Shown here in pieces: positions 52,037 through 60,688 of a stretch of 64,000 nt of DNA (within the stretch, counting starts at the first letter, position 1; each line of letters starts with the position of its first letter). The notes under the pieces were generated by a model that had not been told where the DNA came from, did not search any database, and was given only the letters and a program-made list of their open reading frames with translations. This DNA comes from Chryseobacterium carnipullorum. Its GTDB lineage: Bacteria; Bacteroidota; Bacteroidia; Flavobacteriales; Weeksellaceae. The translations under genes were made by a program, and so were the position numbers. The stretch lies in contig NZ_FRCD01000020.1 in assembly GCF_900142785.1 (NCBI RefSeq), positions 51,720 to 115,719 of the forward strand. Reading direction: 5' to 3'.

Positions 52037-52807
52037 CTAATACGTCTTATTTCTTACATCAATATAATAATAATTTGTCCCATCTTTCGTGACTTCAAAC
52101 ATCCTCCCCAGTTTCCAGCTGAAGTTTCTTTTGATGTTGGAATATTCAAAAGGAATAATCACTTTATTATTGACATCAATTACACCAAATCTGTCATTAT
52201 GAGAAGCAACGATCATCGGGTTTTCAATATCATCACCTTCCATAATGTATAAATACTGGTATTGGGGATAAATTTTGTAATCTCTGTAGTCGGCTGCATT
52301 GACGAATTTTGCTTTTTCAATGACTCCGTAAAAACCATTTAAAACATATGCCTGATAAAGCTGTTGTTTATAGTCTCCAAACTTGCACTTTCCGAGATCT
52401 GCATCTTTAAACTGATACACTCTTTTCCCTTTTTTGTCCACACGGTAAGAGATCATATCTTTTTCTACCGTTGCATATTCGTCCGTTCCAAATTTTTGTA
52501 CTTTTTGATTGGGGGAATTCAGTAGATTGCAGTCTTCATAAAAAAAGACCGCTATATGATATTCCGGCTTGATGATGAATTTTCCGTTCTGATTGACATA
52601 TCCAAATTTCCCATTTTCCTTTTTGGGGATCAACACGGGAAGATCCTGATGAACAATAACCAGATCAGGATTTGGCTTAGTGTCTGCAAATTCTTTTTTT
52701 TCGGTCGTTTTTGTGCCATTTTTAACTGGGAGTTTCTTCAAAGATTTCGTCTGCGAAAAAACGAAAATCGATATAAATACGCAGAAAAAATTCAGGATAT
52801 TTTTCAT
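52037..52807 (-). CDS. WG-repeat-like exported protein
   Basis: A protein of 256 residues from the ATG at 52807 (signal peptide MKNILNFFCVFISIFVFSQ); an ATG 9 bases upstream is also possible. The mature part contains two or three WG/KWG-like units: 'ENGKFGYVNQNGKFIIKPEYH' near residue 70 and 'HNDRFGVIDVNNKVIIPFEYSNI' near residue 210. Family: WG repeats occur in secreted proteins of Bacteroidota and others without known function. Single gene; 144 bases upstream of the riboswitch-controlled receptor on the same strand. Confidence 0.8.
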   Translation of the reverse strand: MKNILNFFCVFISIFVFSQTKSLKKLPVKNGTKTTEKKEFADTKPNPDLVIVHQDLPVLIPKKENGKFGYVNQNGKFIIKPEYHIAVFFYEDCNLLNSPNQKVQKFGTDEYATVEKDMISYRVDKKGKRVYQFKDADLGKCKFGDYKQQLYQAYVLNGFYGVIEKAKFVNAADYRDYKIYPQYQYLYIMEGDDIENPMIVASHNDRFGVIDVNNKVIIPFEYSNIKRNFSWKLGRMFEVTKDGTNYYYIDVRNKTY

Positions 52808-53164
52808 ATTCACCATTTGTGTGCAAAACTACGGCCAAAAATAGAAATTATCAAATTCATATTTATAAAGAATCTAAATAATTTCATCCTGATAAAATAT
52901 TAAAAATTCGTAATTTTGGGAACATTTTAAGTGTTTGATAAGTTTAAAAACGTTTGAGATATAACTTTTGATATTAACAGGATCAAAAAGTGTCCGAATG
53001 TTACCCATAGCAAGTTTTTCGACTGGACAGATCACAGGTAAGTCACTTACATTTTCTAAAAGTCCTCTATACTCACCTTTGGGACAAAATATGATCCCAC
53101 ATTTAAAAAACGTAGATTATACTGATTTATATTAATCTACTTTTAATATTGAAAAGACTTCTAT
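52808..53164. other. leader/intergenic region upstream of aconitase B with several hairpins
   Basis: About 357 bases between divergent genes. A more GC-rich block (52990-53100) can form TGTCC/GGACA (52991-52995 with 53025-53029) and TGGGA/TCCCA around 53090. An 8-bp stem GTAGATTA/TAATCTAC (53112-53119 with 53133-53140) sits 24 bases before the start codon. No known riboswitch is recognised. Confidence 0.5.
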
Positions 53165-55945
53165 ATGAATATTTATAAGGATTACATCAAAGAGATTGAA
53201 GAAAGAAAAAACCAAGGGCTTCATCCGAAGCCAATTGATGGTGCTGAATTATTAAGCGAAATTATCACGCAAATTAAAGATTCAGGTAATGAATATCGAT
53301 CGGATTCTCTTCAATTTTTCATCTACAATACCTTACCAGGAACAACAACCGCAGCGGGTGTTAAAGCTCAATTTTTAAAGGAAATCATTCTAGGTGAATC
53401 CGTTGTAGAAGAAATATCACCGGCTTTTGCTTTTGAATTATTATCTCACATGAAGGGAGGTCCTTCTATTGAAGTATTATTGGATCTGGCTTTAGGTGAT
53501 AATCCATCTATTGCTAAAGAAGCTGCAAACGTTCTTAAGACACAGGTTTTCCTTTATGACGCTGATACCAATCGTCTAAAGGAAGCATTCAATAGCGGTA
53601 ACGAAATCGCAAAAGAAATCATTGAAAGCTACGCAAAAGCTGAATTCTTCACTCAGCTTCCTGAGATTGCTGAAGAAATAAAAGTGGTTACGTTCATCGC
53701 TGGTGAAGGTGATATCTCAACAGATTTACTTTCTCCTGGTAACCAGGCTCACTCACGATCAGACCGTGAGCTTCATGGTAAATGCATGATCACCCCTCAG
53801 GCACAGGAAGAAATCAAAGCTTTACAAGCTCAACACCCTGATGCCAGCGTTATGCTTATTGCTGAAAAAGGAACAATGGGTGTAGGCTCATCAAGAATGT
53901 CAGGAGTAAACAACGTGGCTCTATGGACCGGTAAACAAGCGAGCCCGTATATTCCATTTGTCAATATTGCTCCGATTGTTGGAGGAACCAACGGTATTTC
54001 TCCGATCTTCCTTACTACAGTTGATGTTACCGGAGGGATCGGTCTTGATCTTAAAAACTGGGTAAAAAAACTGGACGAGAATGGAGAGCCCATTCGTAAC
54101 GAAGCAGGAGAACCTATTCTTGAAGAAGCCTATTCAGTAGCTACAGGAACCGTGCTTACCATCAATACAAAAACAAAAAAATTATACAATGGCGACCAGG
54201 AGCTGATTGACATTGCCAAGGCATTCACGCCTCAGAAATTGGAATTCATTAAAGCTGGCGGATCGTATGCTATTGTATTCGGTAAAAAACTACAAACATT
54301 TGCGGCGAAACTTTTAGGAATAGAAACACCACTTGTTTTTGCTCCTTCCAAAGAAATTTCTCACGAAGGACAAGGTCTTACCGCAGTAGAAAAAATATTT
54401 AACAGAAATGCTGTTGGAACAACCCCAGGAAAGGTATTACACGCCGGTTCTGACGTTCGAGTAGAAGTAAACATCGTTGGATCTCAGGATACTACAGGTC
54501 TTATGACTGCTCAGGAGCTTGAATCAATGGCGGCAACGGTCATTTCGCCAATTGTTGACGGTGCTTACCAATCAGGTTGTCACACCGCTTCAGTTTGGGA
54601 TAAAAAAGCGCAGGCTAATATTCCAAAATTAATGAAATTCATGAACGAATTCGGTTTGATCACAGCCCGTGACCCGAAAGGTGAATATCATGCGATGACG
54701 GACGTGATTCACAAAGTTCTTAACGATATTACAATTGACGAGTGGGCCATCATCATTGGTGGTGACTCACACACAAGAATGTCTAAAGGAGTTGCTTTCG
54801 GAGCAGACTCAGGAACTGTTGCTCTTGCATTGGCTACAGGTGAGGCCTCTATGCCAATCCCGGAATCTGTAAAAGTAACGTTTAAAGGTGATATGAAAGA
54901 ACACATGGATTTCCGTGATGTGGTTCATGCTACCCAAGCGCAGATGCTTAAGCAGTTTGGCGGAGAGAACGTATTCCAGGGAAGAATCATTGAGGTTCAC
55001 ATCGGAACACTTCCTGCTGACCAGGCATTTACCTTTACAGACTGGACTGCCGAAATGAAAGCAAAAGCTTCGATCAACATTTCTGAAGACGAAACGCTTA
55101 TTGAGTCCTTGGAAATTGCAAAAGGCAGAATCCAGATTATGATCAACAAGGGCATGGATAATCACAACCAGGTTCTTCAGGGATTAATTGATAAAGCGAA
55201 TAAGAGAATCGCTGAAATCAGATCAGGTGAAAAGCCAGCTTTAACTCCGGATGCCAATGCTAAATATTATGCTGAAGTAGTAGTAGATCTTGATATCATC
55301 GTAGAACCTATGATTGCTGACCCGGATGTAAACAATGATGATGTTTCCAAGAGATATACTCACGATACCATCAGAACACTTTCTTTCTATGGAGGTGAGA
55401 AAAAAGTAGATCTTGGTTTTGTTGGATCTTGTATGGTTCACAAAGGAGATTTAAAAATCGTTTCTCAAATGCTTAGAAATATTGAAAAGCAACACGGGAA
55501 AGTAGAATTCAACGCTCCTCTAGTTGTAGCGGCTCCAACATATAACATCATTGATGAATTAAAAGCGGAAGGAGACTGGGAATTTTTAGAAAAATATTCC
55601 GGCTTCGAATTTGACGATAAGGCTCCTAAAGGAGAAGCACGTGTGGAGTACAAGAACATGATGTATCTTGAGCGTCCTGGCTGTAACCTTTGTATGGGTA
55701 ACCAGGAGAAAGCAGCTAAGGGAGATACGGTATTGGCCACTTCTACCCGTCTTTTCCAGGGAAGAGTAGTTGAAGATTCTGAACGTAAAAAAGGAGAATC
55801 TTTATTAGCTTCAACTCCGGTTGTTGTACTTTCTGCCATCATTGGAAGAATTCCTAATATCGATGAATACAAAGCTGCCGTTGAAGGCATTGACCTGACT
55901 AAATTCGCTCCACCTATTAAAGAGCTGGTTCAGGTTGGTCATTAA
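53165..55945 (+). CDS. acnB: bifunctional aconitate hydratase 2 / 2-methylisocitrate dehydratase
   Basis: A 926-residue aconitase B. The N-terminal HEAT-like domain (about 1-160) and swivel domain precede the catalytic domains, the AcnB order. Cluster ligands: Cys in 'VGSCMVHKGD' and the pair in ERPGCNLCMGNQ. Substrate-binding 'GGDSHTRMSKGVAFGADSG' is present. It is longer than the E. coli enzyme (865) through insertions. It isomerises citrate and isocitrate through a 4Fe-4S cluster and also acts on 2-methyl-cis-aconitate. It stands just upstream of a second aconitase of the AcnA/mitochondrial type. Confidence 0.97.
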   Translation: MNIYKDYIKEIEERKNQGLHPKPIDGAELLSEIITQIKDSGNEYRSDSLQFFIYNTLPGTTTAAGVKAQFLKEIILGESVVEEISPAFAFELLSHMKGGPSIEVLLDLALGDNPSIAKEAANVLKTQVFLYDADTNRLKEAFNSGNEIAKEIIESYAKAEFFTQLPEIAEEIKVVTFIAGEGDISTDLLSPGNQAHSRSDRELHGKCMITPQAQEEIKALQAQHPDASVMLIAEKGTMGVGSSRMSGVNNVALWTGKQASPYIPFVNIAPIVGGTNGISPIFLTTVDVTGGIGLDLKNWVKKLDENGEPIRNEAGEPILEEAYSVATGTVLTINTKTKKLYNGDQELIDIAKAFTPQKLEFIKAGGSYAIVFGKKLQTFAAKLLGIETPLVFAPSKEISHEGQGLTAVEKIFNRNAVGTTPGKVLHAGSDVRVEVNIVGSQDTTGLMTAQELESMAATVISPIVDGAYQSGCHTASVWDKKAQANIPKLMKFMNEFGLITARDPKGEYHAMTDVIHKVLNDITIDEWAIIIGGDSHTRMSKGVAFGADSGTVALALATGEASMPIPESVKVTFKGDMKEHMDFRDVVHATQAQMLKQFGGENVFQGRIIEVHIGTLPADQAFTFTDWTAEMKAKASINISEDETLIESLEIAKGRIQIMINKGMDNHNQVLQGLIDKANKRIAEIRSGEKPALTPDANAKYYAEVVVDLDIIVEPMIADPDVNNDDVSKRYTHDTIRTLSFYGGEKKVDLGFVGSCMVHKGDLKIVSQMLRNIEKQHGKVEFNAPLVVAAPTYNIIDELKAEGDWEFLEKYSGFEFDDKAPKGEARVEYKNMMYLERPGCNLCMGNQEKAAKGDTVLATSTRLFQGRVVEDSERKKGESLLASTPVVVLSAIIGRIPNIDEYKAAVEGIDLTKFAPPIKELVQVGH

Positions 55946-55988
55946 CCGGGTTTGACGATAAGCCTCAGGGCTATTTTACATATTACAT

Positions 55989-56035
55989 AAATGAAAGATT
56001 TTGATCCTGCGGGTTTTAAAATCTTTCATTTTTTG
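55989..56035 (+). terminator. terminator of acnB
   Basis: A 14-bp stem (55989-56002 with 56018-56031) around a 15-base loop, followed by a T run, 43 bases after the acnB stop. Confidence 0.85.
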
Positions 56036-56040
56036 TTTAG

Positions 56041-56286
56041 AACCTTTCTATTTAAGACTGATTGAGAATTATTTTAAATAGAATAGACAAAAGAAATTCT
56101 ATTTTTTCTTAACTTGATAGATATAAAATAGATATAGAAAATCCTGATTATTTATTGTAATTATCCCTTTTATAGATTGAAGGAACAGAATTTGATGGAT
56201 TGCTGTAACTAAGAATATTTTCCGTCGTAGATATGAAATATTGACGGAAAAAGTCTATTAAAAAAAAAGAAAAATTAAATTAAGAT
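56041..56286 (+). other. leader of the second aconitase with a 9-bp hairpin
   Basis: AT-rich sequence. TTTTCCGTC (56218-56226) and GACGGAAAA (56243-56251) form a perfect 9-bp stem with a 16-base loop, ending 35 bases before the start codon. It could be a leader attenuator or a protein-binding stem-loop. No T run follows, so it is not a simple terminator. Confidence 0.55.
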
Positions 56287-58554
56287 ATGACTTTTGATAT
56301 TGATATGATCAAAAAAGTGTACGAGCGTTACCCTGAGAGAATTGCTGCGGCAAGACAAATCGTGGGAAAACCTCTTACCCTTTCAGAAAAAATCCTTTAC
56401 ACCCATCTTTGGGAAGGAAATGCTACCTCAGCACATGAAAGAGGCAACTCCTATGTAGATTTCGCACCAGACAGAGTAGCGATGCAGGACGCCACTGCTC
56501 AAATGGCGCTTTTACAATTTATGCAGGCCGGGAAAGCTAAAGTAGCTGTTCCATCCACAGCTCATGCCGATCACCTGATTCAGGCAAGAGTAGGTGCAGA
56601 ATCCGATTTACAGGAAGGGATCAACAAAAACTCTGAGGTATTCAACTTCTTGAGTTCTGTTTGTGATAAATATGGAATTGGTTTCTGGAAGCCAGGCGCG
56701 GGTATTATCCACCAGGTTGTTTTAGAGAACTATGCATTTCCTGGAGGGATGATGATCGGTACTGACTCCCATACAGTGAATGCAGGAGGATTAGGAATGG
56801 TGGCCATTGGTGTAGGGGGTGCTGATGCGGTAGATGTTATGGCCGGAATGGCCTGGGAGCTTAAAATGCCTAAGCTTATCGGTATAAAATTAACCGGCAA
56901 AATGAGCGGATGGACATCCGCAAAAGACGTTATCCTGAAAGTAGCAGGTATCCTTACCGTAAAAGGAGGAACAGGATGCATTGTAGAATATTTCGGAGAA
57001 GGAGCAGAATCTCTTTCAGCAACAGGTAAAGGAACCATCTGTAACATGGGTGCTGAGATCGGAGCTACTACTTCTACCTTCGGATATGATGATTCCATGA
57101 GAAGATATTTAGCTGCAACCGGAAGACAGGATGTAGTGGATGCTGCTGACAGGATCGCGGAACACTTAACAGGTGATGCTGAAGTCTATGCTAATCCTGA
57201 ACAGTATTTTGACCAGGTAATTGAGATCAACCTTTCTGAACTTACCCCACACTTAAACGGACCTTTCACTCCGGACCTGGCTACACCCGTAGCTGAATTC
57301 AGAGCTAAAGCTGAAGCTAACGGATGGCCGATAGAGGTAGAATGGGCGTTGATCGGTTCTTGTACCAACTCTTCTTATGAAGATTTATCAAGAGCGGCTT
57401 CCATCGTAGAAGATGCGGTAGCAAAAGGAGTTAAGCCTAAAGCGATATTAGGGATTAATCCAGGTTCTGAGCAAGTAAAATTTACAGCAGAAAGAGACGG
57501 ATTCTTAGATTCTTTCAGAAAATTTGAGAATACAAGAATCTTTACAAACGCTTGTGGACCTTGTATCGGACAATGGGACAGAGAAGGCGCTGATAAAGGA
57601 GAGAAAAACTCGATTATCCACTCTTTCAACAGAAACTTTGCCAAAAGAGCCGATGGTAATCCAAATACCCACGCCTTTGTAGCTTCTCCGGAAATGGTAG
57701 CTGCAGTAGCGATCTCGGGAAGATTAGACTTTAACCCGATTACAGATACATTAACCGCAGAAAACGGTGAGCAGGTGAAGCTGAATGAACCTAAAGGTTC
57801 TGAACTTCCGGCAAGAGGTTTCGCAGTGGATGACAACGGATATCAGGCTCCTTCTGAAGATGGTTCTTCAGTAGTGGTGAACGTAAGTCCTACTTCAGAC
57901 AGACTTCAGTTGTTGGAAGAATTCCCGGCTTGGGACGGTAAAAACATCGAAGGAGCTAAGGTATTGATCAAAGCTTTCGGAAAATGTACGACTGACCATA
58001 TTTCTATGGCTGGACCATGGTTGAAATACAGGGGACACCTTGACAATATTTCAAACAATATGTTGATTGGAGCTGTTAATGCCTATAATATGGAAACCAA
58101 CCGCGTTAAAAATGAAATAACGGGTGAATACGGTGAAGTTCCTGCTGTACAGAGAGCATACAAAGCCGCAGGAATCCCTTCTATTGTTGTTGGGGATCAA
58201 AACTACGGTGAAGGTTCTTCCAGAGAGCACGCGGCAATGGAACCAAGACATCTTGGAGTAAAAGCGGTACTGGTAAAATCGTTCGCGAGAATCCATGAGA
58301 CGAACCTTAAAAAACAGGGTATGCTTGGAATTACTTTCGCTAATGAAGCTGATTATGATAAAATCCAGGAAGATGACACCGTTAACTTCTTAGATCTTGA
58401 TCAATTCGCTCCTGAAAAACAACTGACTTTAGAATTTGTTCACGCAGACGGAACGAAAGATATCATTATGGCCAACCATACGTACAACGATCAGCAGATT
58501 GATTGGTTTAAGGCGGGCTCTGCTCTTAACCTGATTAAGAGACAGGAAAATTAA
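56287..58554 (+). CDS. aconitate hydratase, mitochondrial/AcnA type
   Basis: A 755-residue aconitase. Seen: 'HLIQARVGAESDLQEGINKNSEVFNFL', 'GGMMIGTDSHTVNAGGLGM', cluster Cys in GSCTNSSYED and the pair in NACGPCIGQWDR, and the swivel-domain 'DQNYGEGSSREHAAMEPRHLG' with the catalytic Ser-Arg. Length and wording match the mitochondrial aconitase group, unlike AcnB. It isomerises citrate to isocitrate in the TCA cycle. It has its own leader and terminator, so it can be expressed independently of acnB. Confidence 0.97.
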   Translation: MTFDIDMIKKVYERYPERIAAARQIVGKPLTLSEKILYTHLWEGNATSAHERGNSYVDFAPDRVAMQDATAQMALLQFMQAGKAKVAVPSTAHADHLIQARVGAESDLQEGINKNSEVFNFLSSVCDKYGIGFWKPGAGIIHQVVLENYAFPGGMMIGTDSHTVNAGGLGMVAIGVGGADAVDVMAGMAWELKMPKLIGIKLTGKMSGWTSAKDVILKVAGILTVKGGTGCIVEYFGEGAESLSATGKGTICNMGAEIGATTSTFGYDDSMRRYLAATGRQDVVDAADRIAEHLTGDAEVYANPEQYFDQVIEINLSELTPHLNGPFTPDLATPVAEFRAKAEANGWPIEVEWALIGSCTNSSYEDLSRAASIVEDAVAKGVKPKAILGINPGSEQVKFTAERDGFLDSFRKFENTRIFTNACGPCIGQWDREGADKGEKNSIIHSFNRNFAKRADGNPNTHAFVASPEMVAAVAISGRLDFNPITDTLTAENGEQVKLNEPKGSELPARGFAVDDNGYQAPSEDGSSVVVNVSPTSDRLQLLEEFPAWDGKNIEGAKVLIKAFGKCTTDHISMAGPWLKYRGHLDNISNNMLIGAVNAYNMETNRVKNEITGEYGEVPAVQRAYKAAGIPSIVVGDQNYGEGSSREHAAMEPRHLGVKAVLVKSFARIHETNLKKQGMLGITFANEADYDKIQEDDTVNFLDLDQFAPEKQLTLEFVHADGTKDIIMANHTYNDQQIDWFKAGSALNLIKRQEN

Positions 58555-58576
58555 TTAAATCAACAAGTAATTATAG

Positions 58577-58610
58577 AAAAGCGGCTTCCCAGGGAGCCGC
58601 TTTTTATTTG
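58577..58610 (+). terminator. terminator of the second aconitase gene
   Basis: AAAAGCGGCT (58577-58586) pairs with AGCCGCTTTT (58595-58604) around TCCCAGGG, followed by T residues. Confidence 0.92.
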
Positions 58611-58687
58611 ATCTTACTCAGAAGATGGCTCCGGTAGCTCTCTCCAATTGGAATTTCCTGCTCGGAAAGCAGAACAATTCTACTTTT
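58604..58687 (-). pseudogene. 3' remnant of a LytTR-type response regulator gene
   Basis: On the minus strand, 28 codons read in frame to a stop at 58604. They encode IVLLSEQEIPIGESYRSHLL and a short tail, the usual last strand and helix of a LytTR DNA-binding domain. The frame is closed by a stop just upstream (58688-58690), and the sequence beyond is AT-rich without coding signal. The stretch is also visibly richer in GC than its surroundings. It therefore looks like the end of a deleted regulator gene, its other end lost toward 59,117. No start codon or partner kinase is present. Confidence 0.55.
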
Positions 58688-59117
58688 TTACCCAATAAAA
58701 AAATTTCCCATCAATAATTAGATATTAACAGCCGCTTTTCAGCGCTATTTAAGCTTTTCAATTTAAATGTATTCCATCATATAAGTGCCTGATTAAGTAT
58801 AACATTACATTTTTCAGCAAAAAAAATTCTTTGCAAAAATCTCTTTAAAGGATATTTTTTGTTTATGATTCCAAGATGAAAATAAATATTATATTGATCT
58901 TTTAAAATCAACTAAACTTTAAAAAAATAATACGACCTGATTTGTCGTCTACCGATTATATCTTTGTTATAGTCATACTTAACAGTGCATAAAAACACAC
59001 GGGCAAGTGACAAAAATAAGGTTAAATCTCATTGAAGAGATATTAAAGGAGTGTTGAAAATCGTTAAATTTGCGCAACTTTTATTAAAACTAACATAAAC
59101 TCAAAATACACAAACAG
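58688..59117. other. AT-rich intergenic region upstream of the propeller/Rhs genes
   Basis: About 430 bases without an ORF of note. A TAAATTTG -7 element lies at 59065-59072, 45 bases before the next start; its TTG partner is not at normal distance. Confidence 0.5.
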
Positions 59118-60680
59118 ATGAAGAAATTCTACTATGGTGCATGTATTCTATGCACTTTTCTGACAGTTTCTGCGCAGGAAGTATTGTGGCAGAAAGACAT
59201 TCAATCTTCTACACAGGATTTTCTAAGCCAGGTGACTACGACCATTGATCAGCAATATCTTATTTCGGGAAGCAGTATTCAAAGCGATAAGCTTCAGGCT
59301 GGAGGCAATAAACAAAATAATGGGTATGATTTTCACTTCATTAAACTCAATCAGCAAGGCGAACAGGTTTGGGAGAAATATTTCTCCGGAGCTAATCATG
59401 ATTATTTATCAGCATCGGTTGCTACGCAGGACGGAGGTTTTTTAGTTTCAGGTACTTCGTATTCCGGAAAAGGTCTTGATAAAAAAGAAGAATCAAAAGG
59501 TGGATCAGACATCTGGTTGATTAGATTAAATGAATTCGGCGATGAGCTGTGGCAAAAGACCCTGGGAACTTCTTCAGACGAAGAAGCCAGAGCTGTTATC
59601 CAAACCACTGATCTGGGATTTTTTGTGGCCGGAAATAGACAGAGTTCGCTTCGAGAGCCTCAGGGAACCAGCGGGTATGGTTCAAAGGATGTTTTGATTG
59701 TAAAACTTGATAAGAATGGAAAAGAGTTATCTCAATCGATTTTAGGGGGAAAAGGATTGGATGAAGTAGAAAAAATGATTCCTACGAAAGATGGAGGTGC
59801 TTTGCTGGGAATCTATTCAAGAAGTAACATTGGAGGCCCCAAGAAAACTGAAAACTTTGGCGAGGGAGATTATTGGGTCATAAAACTTTCAAAAGATGGA
59901 AAAGTAGAATGGGAAAAGAACTTTGGAGGAAAGGGTGATGATCATATCAGAACATTGGCTTTGACTTCAACGGGATTTTTGATCGGTGGTGAATCAAGAT
60001 CTGAAAGATCAGGCAATAAAACCGTCGGAATTGAAGAAGGAACGGATCTATGGCTTATTTCTTTAAACGAAAGAGGTGAAGAGATCTGGCAGAAGTCTTT
60101 CAATTTCAAAAACAGAGACATCCTGATGGGAATGAGTGTACTACATTCAGCAGATGACAAATCTTCAAAAGGAATCCTCTTAGGAGGTTATACACAGGCA
60201 GAAGGAAGGATTGAAACAGATGACGAAACGTTCTGGATGTTGTATCTGAATCAGGACGGAAATGAGCAATGGAGAAAACATGTGACAGGAGATAAGAGAC
60301 AGAAAGAGGAGAGACTGTCAGACTTAAAACTCAACCGGGACGGTTCCATCATTCTGGCAGGAACCAGTGCAGAAGAATTGGGAAAAGAAAACTGGAAAAT
60401 TGTGAAGCTTGGCGACAAACAAATCGATCAGTTAATCGAGAAACAAAACATGAAGATCTATCCGAATCCCGTATCAGAGTATGCTTATGTAGAAATTGGC
60501 TTTGATTTTAAAGAAGCTGATATTGTATTGTATGATATGGGTGGACGACAGCTTCAGAGTTTGAAGACTAAGAATAAAGTAACGAAGATTAATACCCAGA
60601 ATCTGATTCAGGGGGCTTATCTGGTGACGATAAAGACGGATATGAATAAAACTGCGAATGCTAAATTGATAAAGAAATAG
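59118..60680 (+). CDS. T9SS-exported beta-propeller-like repeat protein
   Basis: A 520-residue secreted protein with a signal peptide (ILCTFLTVSAQ). Residues about 40-430 hold six or seven units of roughly 60 residues. Each has the pattern 'DGGFLVSGTS...D.WLIRLNE.G..LWQK..G....D', like delta-60/propeller blades. A type A sorting domain follows from YPNPVSEYAY (near residue 450) to LIKK. Expected at the cell surface. It lies 8 bases upstream of the Rhs-like gene, so the two are probably co-expressed. In Chryseobacterium-like genomes such proteins often precede Rhs-type genes, as I recall. Ligand unknown. Confidence 0.88.
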   Translation: MKKFYYGACILCTFLTVSAQEVLWQKDIQSSTQDFLSQVTTTIDQQYLISGSSIQSDKLQAGGNKQNNGYDFHFIKLNQQGEQVWEKYFSGANHDYLSASVATQDGGFLVSGTSYSGKGLDKKEESKGGSDIWLIRLNEFGDELWQKTLGTSSDEEARAVIQTTDLGFFVAGNRQSSLREPQGTSGYGSKDVLIVKLDKNGKELSQSILGGKGLDEVEKMIPTKDGGALLGIYSRSNIGGPKKTENFGEGDYWVIKLSKDGKVEWEKNFGGKGDDHIRTLALTSTGFLIGGESRSERSGNKTVGIEEGTDLWLISLNERGEEIWQKSFNFKNRDILMGMSVLHSADDKSSKGILLGGYTQAEGRIETDDETFWMLYLNQDGNEQWRKHVTGDKRQKEERLSDLKLNRDGSIILAGTSAEELGKENWKIVKLGDKQIDQLIEKQNMKIYPNPVSEYAYVEIGFDFKEADIVLYDMGGRQLQSLKTKNKVTKINTQNLIQGAYLVTIKTDMNKTANAKLIKK

Positions 60681-60688
60681 AAACTATA

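Noticed and set aside
57375..57836. 153-codon antisense ORF in the second aconitase gene
   Set aside because: Ser/Pro/Ala-rich shadow of a strongly conserved gene.
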